Notes: generated by a model from the sequence alone, not told the origin. DNA of 57,575 nucleotides from Psychrobacter sp. (GCF_030454045.1 NZ_JAKDJE010000011.1:1-57575); one strand, 5' to 3'. Shown: positions 1 through 10,299, numbered from the stretch's first letter. A program made the numbers and translations.

Positions 1-237
1 TTTGTCAATGTGAATTGTCACAACAGTCCTAAAGTGCCACCTAAATAAAAATAACACTTTTCAATTTGTAATCAAAATGCAATTATCATGAATATACACT
101 TATTAAATTATTAATTAGCGTAATTTCAGTTGCTTTAAGTATAAGGCATTAAACTTAACACTATCAAAATCCCGAATAATAACTTGGAAAATACATCATT
201 CCATGCTATACAATCACCAGCTTTGCTGAAAATAATA

Positions 238-1587
238 CTAATTCAATTTCTTATGATATTTATTATAGTCATCAATTATAAAATTAATACTCAGCATATC
301 TTCATGGGTTAATTGCTCAGAAGCTTTCATATTGCGAGTTACTAAAGTAACAAACTCTGAAATTTCATATCTTAATCCATCCCCTTCAAATGAATACTCA
401 AACTCTTCTATATGATTGGGATCCTCATATCTAACAAAAAACTTCTTAGTTAACCACCATGGAGCAGGGATATAAATATACCCTTTCGAGCCCGAAATAA
501 CTGCCGAGCCTTCAGTTTTAGCACCTATGCCAACAGTACTGATTGAAATAGCACCTGACTCATACTCTCCAATAATACGGTTAGATAAGTCAACGCCAGT
601 CTCTTCGTCTATCTGATCAAAATAATGGATTTTAGATGGCTTCCCAAGCACTTTTTGGGCTAATAGTAATGGATAACTAGCAAGCTCATTCGTTGCCCCG
701 CCATAAGACTTTTTCCACTCTCTGTTAGACTTGTCTTCAATTAATTTTGTAAAAGAAGACCTTACTTCTCTTATCTCACCAATTTTGCCATTTTTTACTT
801 CATATAACAATTTATGAAATGCAGATACAAATGCAGTTTTAATAGCTTCAATAAATACTAATTCTTTTTCTTTCGCGATATTAAGCAGTTCTACGAGTTT
901 TTCTGATTCTAAAGTAACTGGCTTTTCACATAATACATGCTTTCCACTCAAGAGAGCTGCTTTAGCTTGTTCATAATGAAATTCATGAGGTGAGGCAATG
1001 TATACTGCATCAATATCATCATTTAAGAGATCTGCTAGAATTAAATGTCCATTAGGAATACCAGTAGCTTCGATAAAATTTCTGACGTTAACTATGTCTC
1101 GTGACATGGCAGCTTTAATAACCAAATGAGGCACATGTTTAGCTTCATTACAGAAACGCTTAGCTATTCTGCCTGTACCTATCACTCCTATCTTAAATTC
1201 ACGTAATAAATCTTCTCTAAGCTTACTGCTAGAAATTGCGGGAGTACGTGGTAGATATATTACTTCGCAATGTTCAGATAGATAATCAAAAGAACCTATC
1301 CAATCATCACCTATAGCAAATATGTCTATTCCCATTTCCTGAATATCTTTAGCTTTTTGTTCTTTATCATATTCAATGATGACTTCATCTACATACTCTA
1401 AAGCCCGTACTGCTTCAGCACGTTCAGTAGTTGTGTTTACAACATCTAACTTACCTCTTGATCTATCATAACTTTCTGAGGTTACCCCCACTACTAAATA
1501 ATCACCTAATGCCTTAGCTCTTTTTAAAAGGCGAACATGCCCTTCATGTAACAAATCATATGATCCATATGTAATTACTTTTTTCAT
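238..1587 (-). CDS. Fused TagD-like cytidylyltransferase / Gfo-Idh-MocA oxidoreductase
   Basis: 449 residues in two domains. Residues 1-130 look like a glycerol-3-phosphate cytidylyltransferase (TagD) type nucleotidyltransferase: GSYDLLHEGH near residues 8-17 carries the HxGH nucleotide-binding motif, and RTPAISSS near residue 114 matches the second, RTxGISTT-like motif. From about residue 133 a Gfo/Idh/MocA NAD(P)-dependent oxidoreductase begins, with the Rossmann GTGRIA motif and the LCEKP motif that carries the usual catalytic lysine. The likely role is making or activating a CDP-linked sugar or polyol for capsule or LPS; the substrate cannot be read from sequence. It is the only gene here on the 5' side of sucD's terminator, and it is more AT-rich than its neighbours, as polysaccharide loci often are. 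The start has an AGG about 9 bases upstream. Domain calls are firm, pathway is inference. Confidence 0.8.
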   Translation of the reverse strand: MKKVITYGSYDLLHEGHVRLLKRAKALGDYLVVGVTSESYDRSRGKLDVVNTTTERAEAVRALEYVDEVIIEYDKEQKAKDIQEMGIDIFAIGDDWIGSFDYLSEHCEVIYLPRTPAISSSKLREDLLREFKIGVIGTGRIAKRFCNEAKHVPHLVIKAAMSRDIVNVRNFIEATGIPNGHLILADLLNDDIDAVYIASPHEFHYEQAKAALLSGKHVLCEKPVTLESEKLVELLNIAKEKELVFIEAIKTAFVSAFHKLLYEVKNGKIGEIREVRSSFTKLIEDKSNREWKKSYGGATNELASYPLLLAQKVLGKPSKIHYFDQIDEETGVDLSNRIIGEYESGAISISTVGIGAKTEGSAVISGSKGYIYIPAPWWLTKKFFVRYEDPNHIEEFEYSFEGDGLRYEISEFVTLVTRNMKASEQLTHEDMLSINFIIDDYNKYHKKLN

Positions 1588-1705
1588 TTTAAAAAACCTA
1601 ATTTTCCAGTATAGAAGTATTATTATTCAGTAAATTCAAATAGAAAATGATATAAATTTGAGAGACTGCGGTATTAAAGTGATTCGAACTATACCAAATA
1701 TAATA

Positions 1706-1739
1706 CATAAAAAAGACACCCCATCATAGGGGTGTCTTA
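1706..1739 (-). terminator. Intrinsic terminator after sucD
   Basis: A perfect 10-bp stem (AAGACACCCC at 1713-1722 with GGGGTGTCTT at 1729-1738) with a 6-base loop. Read on the minus strand it is followed by a T-run (complement of 1706-1714). It ends the sucCD transcript and separates it from the fusion gene. Confidence 0.85.
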
Positions 1740-1789
1740 GTCATATTTCAATATAGTTTTAGTAGTTTCACTATAGACCAATGTCTATC

Positions 1790-2665
1790 TTACCAACCAG
1801 TAACTTCTTTTAGTTTGTCACCAAGCTTAGATGGGTCACGTGTATATGCGATACCAGCGTCTTCAAAGGCTCTAAACTTCTCTTCTGCCGTACCTTGACC
1901 ACCAGAGATGATCGCACCAGCATGACCCATACGCTTGCCTTCTGGAGCAGTGACACCAGCGATATAGCCGACCACAGGCTTCGTCACATGGTCTTTGATA
2001 TAAGCGGCGGCTTCTTCTTCCGCAGTACCACCGATCTCACCGATCAAGATGATCGCCTCGGTCTGTGGATCTTCTTCAAACAGTTTTAGCGCGTCGATCT
2101 GGTTCATACCAGGGATAGGGTCACCACCGATACCGATACAGGTTGACTGACCAAAGCCAAGCTTTGTGGTCTGCGCGACAGCTTCATAAGTCAAGGTACC
2201 AGAGCGTGAGATGATACCGACTTTACCTGGCTGATGGATATGGCCTGGCATGATACCGATTTTGCACTGACCTGGAGTGATAACGCCTGGGCAGTTAGGA
2301 CCAACCAAACGTACGTCGCCCGCTTCTTCAAGATAGCGTTTTGCTTTTAGCATATCGAGAGTCGGTACGCCTTCAGTGATCACAACGATCAACTTAACGC
2401 CCGCATCGATCGCTTCAACGATAGAGTCTAGTACAAATGGTGCTGGTACGTAGATTACAGAAGCGTCCGCTTGAGTCGCTTCCATCGCCTCGCTCATAGT
2501 GTTAAATACTGGCAAGCCTAGGTGCGTTTGACCGCCTTTACCTGGCGTAACACCGCCGACGACTTTGGTGCCGTATTCGATGGCTTGCTCTGAATGGAAG
2601 GTACCATTTTTACCCGTAAAACCTTGTACCAATACTTTGGTATCTTTATCGATTAATACACTCAT
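1790..2665 (-). CDS. sucD: Succinyl-CoA synthetase alpha subunit
   Basis: 291 residues, the usual length. It forms the CoA-binding and phosphohistidine subunit that, with SucC, converts succinyl-CoA and NDP to succinate, CoA and NTP in the TCA cycle. The N-terminal CoA-binding Rossmann region (VLVQGFTGKNG) and the active-site segment MGHAGAIISGG (His about 248) are intact. The reading frame stays open 32 codons further upstream, but the ATG at 2665 is chosen because AAGGAA lies just before it and MSVLIDKDTK is the family N-terminus. It lies 187 bases downstream of sucC and is followed by a strong terminator, so it is the last gene of the suc cluster. Confidence 0.97.
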   Translation of the reverse strand: MSVLIDKDTKVLVQGFTGKNGTFHSEQAIEYGTKVVGGVTPGKGGQTHLGLPVFNTMSEAMEATQADASVIYVPAPFVLDSIVEAIDAGVKLIVVITEGVPTLDMLKAKRYLEEAGDVRLVGPNCPGVITPGQCKIGIMPGHIHQPGKVGIISRSGTLTYEAVAQTTKLGFGQSTCIGIGGDPIPGMNQIDALKLFEEDPQTEAIILIGEIGGTAEEEAAAYIKDHVTKPVVGYIAGVTAPEGKRMGHAGAIISGGQGTAEEKFRAFEDAGIAYTRDPSKLGDKLKEVTGW

Positions 2666-2852
2666 TATTTTTTCCTTGTATTCGGTTGTCTTGTGACAGC
2701 GACTTGACGACTGATGACCACTATCAATGATGATCTGACAATGACGATCTGAGCTTAGCAAGTGCCATCACGCTTTGACGACTATGCGATAGCGCTTATA
2801 TGCTTAGAGTTAGGTTTCATCGCCCTACTCTAAGGCGCTGGCGCAATCGGTA

Positions 2853-4019
2853 TTAAGCTTGTACAGCTTCGACAATTTTTTGTGCAGCGTCTGCGAGGCC
2901 CTGAGCTGAGATCAGTTTTAGACCAGATTCTTCTAGGATTTGCGCGCCTTTTTCAGCGTTGTTACCTTCTAGACGGACGACCACAGGTACTTGTACGTCG
3001 ACTTCTTTTACTGCAGCGATGATGGCTTCTGCGATCATGTCACAGCGTACGATACCACCGAAGATGTTGATAAGAACGCCTTCTACGCTGCTGTCTTCTA
3101 GGATGATTTTGAACGCTTCTACAACGCGATCTTTGGTTGCACCGCCGCCCACGTCTAGGAAGTTAGCAGGCTTGCCGCCGTACAGTTTGATGATGTCCAT
3201 GGTCGCCATGGCAAGACCCGCACCGTTGACCATACAACCGATGTTGCCTTCTAGAGCGACATAGTTTAGGTCAAACTCAGCGGCTTTTAGCTCACGCTCG
3301 TTTTCTTGCGTTTTGTCTTGTAGGGCTGCAATTTTTGGTAGGCGATATAGGGCGTTTGAGTCGATACCGATTTTGCCATCGACACAGACGATTTCGCCGT
3401 TTTCGCGTACGGCTAATGGGTTGATCTCCATTAGGGCAAAGTCGTTTTCAACAAAGGCTTTGTATGCGCCAGTCATCAATTTTACGAACTGGTTGATTTG
3501 TTTGCCTTCTAGGCCAAGTTTAAACGCCACATCACGCGCTTGGAAAGGCATAAGACCGACTAATGGATCTACATGTACTTTAAAGATTTTTTCTGGTGTC
3601 TCATTAGCGACTTCTTCGATATCGACGCCGCCTTCGGTTGATGCCATAAAGGTCACACGGCGGGTAGCACGGTCGACCACAGCACCAAGATATAGCTCAG
3701 TCTGTACTGGATACATATCTTCTGCAACCAAGACGAAGTTGACGGGTTGACCATCAGCATCAGTCTGGAAGGTGACCAAGTTGGTACCGATGAGCTCTTC
3801 TGCCACTTGTTTGGCTTCTTCACGAGTCTTAACCAGCTTTACACCGCCCGCTTTACCACGGCCACCAGCGTGTACCTGTGCTTTGATGACGGCGATATCG
3901 GTTGGGGTTTTGTCAAAAGCAGCAGCAGCTTCGTCGCCATTGTGGGCGATGATGCCTTCTTGAATAGGCAATCCGTAGCTTTTTAATAGCTCTTTTGCTT
4001 GATACTCATGTAAATTCAT
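2853..4019 (-). CDS. sucC: Succinyl-CoA synthetase beta subunit (ADP/GDP-forming)
   Basis: 388 residues, exactly the common family length. The protein starts MNLHEYQAKELL and contains an ATP-grasp domain (GGRGKAGGVKL near residue 50) followed by the C-terminal ligase domain with GGGATKDRV and NIFGGIVRC. It binds nucleotide and succinate and works with SucD. The start at 4019 has AAGGGA upstream; a longer open frame to 4091 adds residues with no family match. Downstream of lpdA by 185 bases. Confidence 0.97.
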   Translation of the reverse strand: MNLHEYQAKELLKSYGLPIQEGIIAHNGDEAAAAFDKTPTDIAVIKAQVHAGGRGKAGGVKLVKTREEAKQVAEELIGTNLVTFQTDADGQPVNFVLVAEDMYPVQTELYLGAVVDRATRRVTFMASTEGGVDIEEVANETPEKIFKVHVDPLVGLMPFQARDVAFKLGLEGKQINQFVKLMTGAYKAFVENDFALMEINPLAVRENGEIVCVDGKIGIDSNALYRLPKIAALQDKTQENERELKAAEFDLNYVALEGNIGCMVNGAGLAMATMDIIKLYGGKPANFLDVGGGATKDRVVEAFKIILEDSSVEGVLINIFGGIVRCDMIAEAIIAAVKEVDVQVPVVVRLEGNNAEKGAQILEESGLKLISAQGLADAAQKIVEAVQA

Positions 4020-4204
4020 TGATTGTATCCCTTGTTTTTTACAATTAATAAAAAGTGAAAATAAGTGCGCGTAGACCAGAGCCTGGCGCACTCATGACCA
4101 TAGCAGCAGCGCCGATAGCAGCACTATCATTGACGCCTAAATAGTCAAGTCATAAATCGATACTTGCTTATTTGTTTGCTTGTTTTGCAACGGTAGCGAA
4201 CGAC

Positions 4205-5659
4205 TTATTTTTTACGCTTTTTACGCTGGATAGCGTGGATAGCACGGCCATCTGCAGATAGCGCCGCTTCGTGTACTGCTTCTGAGATCGTTGGATGAGC
4301 AAACGTCATCAGCTGCAGGTCTTCGATACTAGAGACAAACTCCATCGCGATCATGCCTTGATGGACGATGTCACCTGCGCCTGCAGAGATGGCATGCATA
4401 CCTAACAAACGATCTGTTTTGGCATCGGCGACGACTTTGATAGAGCCTTGGCCTTCGCTTTGCGCGAGCGCACGACCGTTGGCCGCTAGGTTAAATGAGC
4501 CAGTTTTGACTTCATAACCAGCTTCTTCGGCTTCTTGCTCAGTCATGCCAACCCATGCGATTTCTGGATGGGTATAGATGACGTTGATGATGGTGTCGTA
4601 GTTGACCTGAGCTTTTTCGCCATGGATACGCTCGACGGCCATCATGCCCTCTTCCATCGCTTTGTGCGCAAGCATAGGACCACGTACCAAATCGCCGATG
4701 GCATAGACGCCGTCTAGATTGGTTTTGCACTGATCGTCGACATCGATTAGACCGCGCTCGGTCAAGGTGATACCGCTGTCTTCGCCCAGTAGTTTTTCAG
4801 AGTAGGCACGGCGACCGACACAGACGATTAGCTTATCAAAGCTCTCCTCTGAGGCTTCGCCTTTGGCTTCGCTGGTCACAACGACTTGATCGCCTTTGAC
4901 TTCAGCGTTGGTAACTTTGGTATCGACACGAATATCAAGGCCTTGCTTTTTCAGCAGTTTGCCGGCTTCTTTGGCGATGTCTTTGTCAGCGGCGGCTAAG
5001 AAGCTTGGTAGTGCTTCATATACCACGACCTCACTACCCAAGCGGCGCCATACAGAGCCTAGCTCCAGACCGATCACGCCCGCACCGATCACGCCAAGGC
5101 GTTTAGGTACTTCAGTAAAGTCCAGTGCGCCAGTTGAATCAACAATACGGTCGCCGTCAGTTTTGGCCACTGGAATCTCGATAGGTACTGAGCCTGCCGC
5201 AAGAATGACATTTTTTGCGGTGATGGTCGTTTCGCTGTCGTCTTCTAGCGCGGTAAATTTAACTTTTTTCTCGCTACCTTTACCATCAATGAGCGTACCC
5301 CAGCCTTGTAGCCAGTCAACGCCATTGCCCTTCAGCAATGCTGCCACGCCGCCGGTCAACTGCTTGACGATGCCTTCTTTACGAGTGATCATCTGCTCGA
5401 TATCGATAGAGACATCACCTGTGCTGATGCCATGCTCAGCTAAGTCATGCTTGGTCGCTTCATAACGATGCGAGCTATCCAGCAAGGCTTTTGATGGGAT
5501 ACAACCGACGTTTAGACAAGTACCGCCAAGCGCAGGCTCGCCTTTATAAACGCGTTTTTCGATACAGGCCACGCTCATGCCGAGCTGACCTGCGCGAATG
5601 GCTGCTTCATAACCGCCAGGACCGCCGCCGATGACGACCAAATCATAATTGTCTTTCAT
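4205..5659 (-). CDS. lpdA: Dihydrolipoyl dehydrogenase (E3)
   Basis: 484 residues. A FAD-dependent disulphide oxidoreductase that reoxidises the lipoyl arm of SucB, passing electrons to NAD+. The FAD motif VVIGGGPGGYEAA lies at residues 8-20 and the redox-active pair in GGTCLNVGC is Cys48/Cys53. The NAD-binding motif GVIGAGVIGLELG is in the middle, and the C-terminal FAHPTISEAVHEA supplies the His/Glu active-site pair for the partner subunit. The C-terminus is a lysine/arginine-rich tail. The start has AGGA upstream. Its place between sucB and sucC shows it is the E3 of the 2-oxoglutarate complex, though it may also serve other dehydrogenases. Confidence 0.97.
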   Translation of the reverse strand: MKDNYDLVVIGGGPGGYEAAIRAGQLGMSVACIEKRVYKGEPALGGTCLNVGCIPSKALLDSSHRYEATKHDLAEHGISTGDVSIDIEQMITRKEGIVKQLTGGVAALLKGNGVDWLQGWGTLIDGKGSEKKVKFTALEDDSETTITAKNVILAAGSVPIEIPVAKTDGDRIVDSTGALDFTEVPKRLGVIGAGVIGLELGSVWRRLGSEVVVYEALPSFLAAADKDIAKEAGKLLKKQGLDIRVDTKVTNAEVKGDQVVVTSEAKGEASEESFDKLIVCVGRRAYSEKLLGEDSGITLTERGLIDVDDQCKTNLDGVYAIGDLVRGPMLAHKAMEEGMMAVERIHGEKAQVNYDTIINVIYTHPEIAWVGMTEQEAEEAGYEVKTGSFNLAANGRALAQSEGQGSIKVVADAKTDRLLGMHAISAGAGDIVHQGMIAMEFVSSIEDLQLMTFAHPTISEAVHEAALSADGRAIHAIQRKKRKK

Positions 5660-5971
5660 AGTACGTTCCTATTTTTTTAGATTATTTTAGATTTTGCTCA
5701 TGTTGTGTGAGGTATATCGGCACGATGGTGTCACTTTTGTGCAATAACGACCGATCTCATCTTTAACCACAAAGTCAATCATCTGTCTGGTTTTGATGAC
5801 GTCTGTAGTAGCCAATAGGCTGCCCCAAATACAGGCAGCTCGATAAAGCGTACTAATGGCCCGCCGTCAGACGCCGCCCTATATGACTGCGTCTTCATTA
5901 AACGTCACAACTAAACGGCTTGATTATTGCTAAGCTTAATTTTGCTCAAATGACAATGGCCGATACCAAAG
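5660..5971. other. Gene-free spacer between sucB and lpdA
   Basis: Apart from the sucB terminator hairpin at its far end and the lpdA ribosome-binding site (AGGA before 5659), I see no gene here. The length suggests that lpdA may have its own promoter; I cannot point to one with confidence. Confidence 0.5.
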
Positions 5972-6006
5972 TTAAAAAACTTGTATCAGCGATTGCCAAT
6001 ACAAGC
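5972..6006 (-). terminator. Probable terminator after sucB
   Basis: A 7-bp stem CTTGTAT (5980-5986) with ATACAAG (5999-6005) and a 12-base loop. On the minus strand it is followed by TTTTTTAAC. It would end or attenuate the sucAB message before lpdA. Confidence 0.6.
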
Positions 6007-6014
6007 TTAGAAGC

Positions 6015-7262
6015 TTACAGGTCTAAAAGAAGCATAGTAGGATCTTCGACCAATTCTTTTAGTGTCACTAAGAATTGTACCGCTTCTTTACCATCGATCA
6101 TACGGTGGTCATAAGACAGCGCTAGGTACATCATCGGCAAGATCTCAACTTTACCGTCGACCGCCATTGGGCGCTCGTTGATCGCATGCATACCCAAGAT
6201 AGCAGTTTGCGGTGGGTTCAAGATAGGCGTTGACATCAGTGAGCCAAATACACCGCCATTTGAGATAGTGAATGTACCACCCGTCATCTCGTCTAGACCA
6301 AGCTTGCCTTCTTGCGCCTTGCTACCGTATTCACGGATTTTGGCTTCGATGTCCGCCATACCCATACGGTCAGTATCGCGCAGTACGGGAACGACGAGGC
6401 CGCGATCTGATGATACCGCCACACCGATGTCATAAAAACCATGATAAACGATGTCATCACCGTCTAGCGAAGCGTTTACCGCTGGGAAGCGTTTGAGTGC
6501 TTCGGTCGCCGCTTTGACAAATAGCGACATAAAGCCTAGACGTACGCCATGACGTTTTTCGAACTTCTCTTTGTACTTAGTACGCATGTCCATCAACGGC
6601 TTCATATTGACTTCGTTAAAGGTCGTCAACATAGCAGTTTCTTGAGTAGCCGACAGTAGACGCTCAGCGACACGCTTACGCAAGCGAGTCATTGGAACGC
6701 GTTTTTCAGTACGCTCGCCCGTTGATTCTGCTACAGGACGACCGCTATCAGATTTGATGCTGCTGTCTGATTTTAGTGTTGGGTTGGCCATATCTGTTTT
6801 GGTGACACGACCACCGCGGCCACTACCTTCCACATCTTTAGGATCAACGCCAGACTCTTTTGCTGCTTTACGGACGGCTGGGCTTTGATCTTTGTGATCT
6901 GCTTCGTCTTTTTTATCAGTGACTTGTACTGGCTCACCGCCATCTGTACCTTGCTTGGCTTGTACCGGTGCCGCTGGCTGGTCTGGGTTGACTGCTGGCT
7001 CATCGTTTGAGTCTGTGCTGCCACTTGCACCGGCTTCAAACTCAGCGATTAGCTCGTCAGATAGTACTGTGTCATCTACTTGCTTGACGATTTTGGTCAC
7101 AACACCATCATCAGGTGCCACAACTTCTAAAACAACTTTGTCGGTTTCGATTTCAGCCAATAGGTCATCACGGTTTACTTGCTGACCTTCACTGACATGC
7201 CATTCGACGATCGTGCCATCGGCAACCGATTCTGGAAAAACGGGGGCTTTGATATCAGCCAT
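6015..7262 (-). CDS. sucB: Dihydrolipoyllysine succinyltransferase, E2 of 2-oxoglutarate dehydrogenase
   Basis: 415 residues. It transfers the succinyl group from the lipoyl arm to CoA and forms the core of the complex. Domains in order: one lipoyl domain (residues 1-77, with Lys42 in the EIETDKVVLEV motif), an Ala/Pro/Asp-rich linker, a peripheral-subunit-binding domain (SPAVRKAAKESGVDP, about residues 128-165), and the catalytic acyltransferase domain ending with SYDHRMIDGKEA, whose His and Asp are the usual active-site residues. AAGGAG precedes the ATG. It follows sucA by 163 bases on the same strand. Confidence 0.97.
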   Translation of the reverse strand: MADIKAPVFPESVADGTIVEWHVSEGQQVNRDDLLAEIETDKVVLEVVAPDDGVVTKIVKQVDDTVLSDELIAEFEAGASGSTDSNDEPAVNPDQPAAPVQAKQGTDGGEPVQVTDKKDEADHKDQSPAVRKAAKESGVDPKDVEGSGRGGRVTKTDMANPTLKSDSSIKSDSGRPVAESTGERTEKRVPMTRLRKRVAERLLSATQETAMLTTFNEVNMKPLMDMRTKYKEKFEKRHGVRLGFMSLFVKAATEALKRFPAVNASLDGDDIVYHGFYDIGVAVSSDRGLVVPVLRDTDRMGMADIEAKIREYGSKAQEGKLGLDEMTGGTFTISNGGVFGSLMSTPILNPPQTAILGMHAINERPMAVDGKVEILPMMYLALSYDHRMIDGKEAVQFLVTLKELVEDPTMLLLDL

Positions 7263-7425
7263 CGATATACTCCTTAGATTTGGATATTTATCTGCATTAT
7301 TAAGTCGTGATAGGCAGTCAATACTGTTTGCAACAATGTCACTGATAGGTATTGCCAGTACTGACTGTCATCGCCTGCTTCATGTGTCTTCTATAATCTA
7401 TAACTTGTAACGTCTGTCACTTATC

Positions 7426-10299
7426 TTACTTTGCCAGCTCATCGACACTGATACCAAGACCGCCTGCGATCAGTGCTTGCTGCTGCTGAGCATGCAGTTT
7501 TGGCGACCCTGTCGCAGGAGCGGCGCTCGGCGGACGTGCGACTGGCTCCATGACTTTTGCCTTGGTTGGATGTGGTACGACGATACGGAACATATGCGGC
7601 GCCAGATAGTACCAAGCACCTTGGTTCAATGGCTCTTCTTGCGTCCAAACGATTTCTTTTAGGTTGCTGTATTTTTCGATCTCAGCGACCAAACGTTGCT
7701 CTGGCAATGGATAAAGCTGCTCAATACGGACGATGGCCACATGATCAAGGCCAAGCGCACGGCGCTGCTCAAGTAGATCATAGTAGACCTTACCACCACA
7801 GAGCACCATACGAGTCACTTTATCTGCGTTATGATCGTCCATCTCTGGCAATACCGTCTCAAACTTACCGTTGGCAAGCTCTTCTAGGTGAGAGGTTGCC
7901 AGCTTATGACGCAGCAGGCTCTTCGGTGACATCACGATAAGCGGCTTACGAATTGGGCGTACCGCTTGACGACGTAAGGCATGATAAATCTGTGCAGGCG
8001 TCGTTGGGGTAATCACTTGCATGTTGTCTTCGGCACATAGCTGCAAGAAACGCTCAAGACGTGCTGATGAATGCTCAGGGCCTTGACCTTCGTAGCCATG
8101 TGGCAACAGCATGGTTAGACCACAAACGCGCTGCCATTTGGTCTCGCCGCTTGAGATAAACTGATCAATCACCACTTGCGCGCCGTTGACGAAATCACCA
8201 AACTGCGCTTCCCAAACGATGAGCGCGTTGGGTACGGTGGTTGCATAGCCGTATTCAAAGGCCAGTACCGCTTCTTCTGACAACAACGAGTTATAAGTGG
8301 CAAAACGTGCTTGGCTTTCGCTGATATGTGATAAAGGCACATACATGCTGCCGTCATTGACGTTGTAGATCTCACTATGACGATGCGAGAAAGTACCACG
8401 GCCGACATCTTCACCAGTGATACGAACCAAGGCATTATCATGATCGACCAATGATGCATAGGCCAAAGTTTCAGCGGCGCCCCAGTTCAGTGGCTCTTCG
8501 CCTGTCTGCATGGCTAGACGCTGATCGACCACTTTTTGTACTTGGCGCTGTAGCTTGTAGCCTTCTGGCATTTGCGCCATACGGCGGCCATACTCTTTTA
8601 ATTTTTCGATATCGACGCTGGTATCCCATTCATCGACCAAATCATGACCTAGGTAGGGCTTCCAATCGACAAATAACGCTTCGTTTGGCTTGCTGACCAA
8701 TGAGTTGGCGACATAATCACCACGGTCTAGCGACTCACGGTAGTCATCTTCGTACTGTTTTTCTTCTTCTGCGCTAAGGACGCCATCGGCGATGAGTTTT
8801 TGTGCGTAGATAGTACGCGTCGTAGGCAATTTTTTGATAACTGCATACATCAAAGGCTGCGTCGCTGATGGCTCGTCGGCTTCGTTGTGACCGTTACGGC
8901 GATAGCAGAACAAATCAATGATGATGTCTTTGCCAAACTCATGACGGTAGTCTAGTGCCAATTGCGCAGCAAACACCACAGACTCAGGATCATCGCCGTT
9001 GACGTGTAAGATAGGTGCATGCACCATCTTGGCCACATCAGTACAGTACTCGGTTGAGCGTGCGTCTTCTTGACGGCTGGTCGTAAAGCCGACTTGGTTG
9101 TTGATCACGATATGAACCGTACCACCCGTGGTATAACCACGCGTCTGTGACATCTGGAAGGTTTCTTGAACCACACCCTGACCGGCAAAAGCAGCATCAC
9201 CATGGATGACGATTGGCAGCACTGAGTTACCGCCTTTGTTGTCCATAAACGGCTGATCGTTACGGCGAACTTGACGTGCACGTACCGAGCCTTGTAAGAC
9301 GGGCGCTACGATTTCAAGGTGCGATGGGTTAAAGGCTAGAGCCAAATGCGCCTCACCGCCTGGTGTCATGACGTTAGAAGAAAAACCGTTATGATACTTA
9401 ACGTCGCCTGAGCCTTTTTCTGGCTGTACCTTACCATCGAATTCATCAAACAAATCGGCAGGGTTTTTACCTAAGATATTGACCAATAGGTTTAGACGGC
9501 CACGGTGCGCCATACCAATGACCATCTCTTTGGTGCCATAGCCGCCAGCACGTTGGATGATTTCATTGATGGCTGGGATAAAGCTCTCGCCGCCTTCTAG
9601 ACCGAAACGTTTGACGCCGGTATATTTACGAGCCAGATATTTCTCTAGGCCTTCCGCTGCTGTCAGACGCTCTAAGATAGAGAGGCGTTTTTCTTTATCA
9701 AATTCGATATAGCCTAGGTTGGTCTCGAGGTATTTTTCCATCCAGCGTTTTTCGGTGCTGGTGGTCACGTGCATGTATTCAACACCGATATAACGGCAGT
9801 ACACACGCTCCATGATTTCGATGATCTCACGGAGTGTCGCTTCGTCTTTACCGATGTTTAAATCATTGGTCGGAAATACCGTATCGAGATCGGCCTCTGA
9901 TAGGTTGTGATACGCAAGCGTCAGATCTTCTACTTCGGCACGCGGATGCAGATCTAATGGATCTAGCTTGGCGCGGCGATGACCACGGCGACGATAGGAT
10001 GAAATGAGTTGCTGTACGCCCATTTGTTTTGGATCAGTACAGTCCTCTGAAGTGGTGTTACTCTCGCTACTGCCCTTATTGGCGGTTTGGTTGCGAGCAA
10101 GTAATAAAAACTGGTCTTTAATAGCATTGTGATGAGCATCGTTTGACGTTTTGTACTGTTCAAAGTACGCTTGCCAATCTGTATCAACACTATTGGGGTC
10201 GGTTAGGTATTGCTCATAAAGAGCTTCTATATAGCCGGCATTATCGGCAGCTAGCTCGGTGTGGCCTTGGTCCGCTTTTTCTTTGGTTATACTATTCAT
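7426..10299 (-). CDS. sucA: 2-oxoglutarate dehydrogenase E1 component
   Basis: 957 residues, normal for the family. A thiamine-diphosphate enzyme that decarboxylates 2-oxoglutarate and succinylates the lipoyl arm of SucB. The short N-terminal E2-binding segment contains YIEALYEQYLTDP; the E1 core has GMAHRGRLNLLVNILGK, the ThDP/Mg segment HGDAAFAGQGVVQET and NNQVGFTT, and the C-terminal transketolase-like half includes EYGYATTVPNALIVWEAQFG. The ATG has only a weak ribosome-binding site. It starts the sucAB unit and sits 1.2 kb downstream of sdhB, whose terminator separates the two operons. Confidence 0.97.
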   Translation of the reverse strand: MNSITKEKADQGHTELAADNAGYIEALYEQYLTDPNSVDTDWQAYFEQYKTSNDAHHNAIKDQFLLLARNQTANKGSSESNTTSEDCTDPKQMGVQQLISSYRRRGHRRAKLDPLDLHPRAEVEDLTLAYHNLSEADLDTVFPTNDLNIGKDEATLREIIEIMERVYCRYIGVEYMHVTTSTEKRWMEKYLETNLGYIEFDKEKRLSILERLTAAEGLEKYLARKYTGVKRFGLEGGESFIPAINEIIQRAGGYGTKEMVIGMAHRGRLNLLVNILGKNPADLFDEFDGKVQPEKGSGDVKYHNGFSSNVMTPGGEAHLALAFNPSHLEIVAPVLQGSVRARQVRRNDQPFMDNKGGNSVLPIVIHGDAAFAGQGVVQETFQMSQTRGYTTGGTVHIVINNQVGFTTSRQEDARSTEYCTDVAKMVHAPILHVNGDDPESVVFAAQLALDYRHEFGKDIIIDLFCYRRNGHNEADEPSATQPLMYAVIKKLPTTRTIYAQKLIADGVLSAEEEKQYEDDYRESLDRGDYVANSLVSKPNEALFVDWKPYLGHDLVDEWDTSVDIEKLKEYGRRMAQMPEGYKLQRQVQKVVDQRLAMQTGEEPLNWGAAETLAYASLVDHDNALVRITGEDVGRGTFSHRHSEIYNVNDGSMYVPLSHISESQARFATYNSLLSEEAVLAFEYGYATTVPNALIVWEAQFGDFVNGAQVVIDQFISSGETKWQRVCGLTMLLPHGYEGQGPEHSSARLERFLQLCAEDNMQVITPTTPAQIYHALRRQAVRPIRKPLIVMSPKSLLRHKLATSHLEELANGKFETVLPEMDDHNADKVTRMVLCGGKVYYDLLEQRRALGLDHVAIVRIEQLYPLPEQRLVAEIEKYSNLKEIVWTQEEPLNQGAWYYLAPHMFRIVVPHPTKAKVMEPVARPPSAAPATGSPKLHAQQQQALIAGGLGISVDELAK

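Noticed and set aside
4896..5465. Long open frame on the plus strand opposite lpdA
   Set aside because: Mirror of a strongly supported dehydrogenase gene; its Ser/Thr/Pro-rich product is typical of antisense frames.
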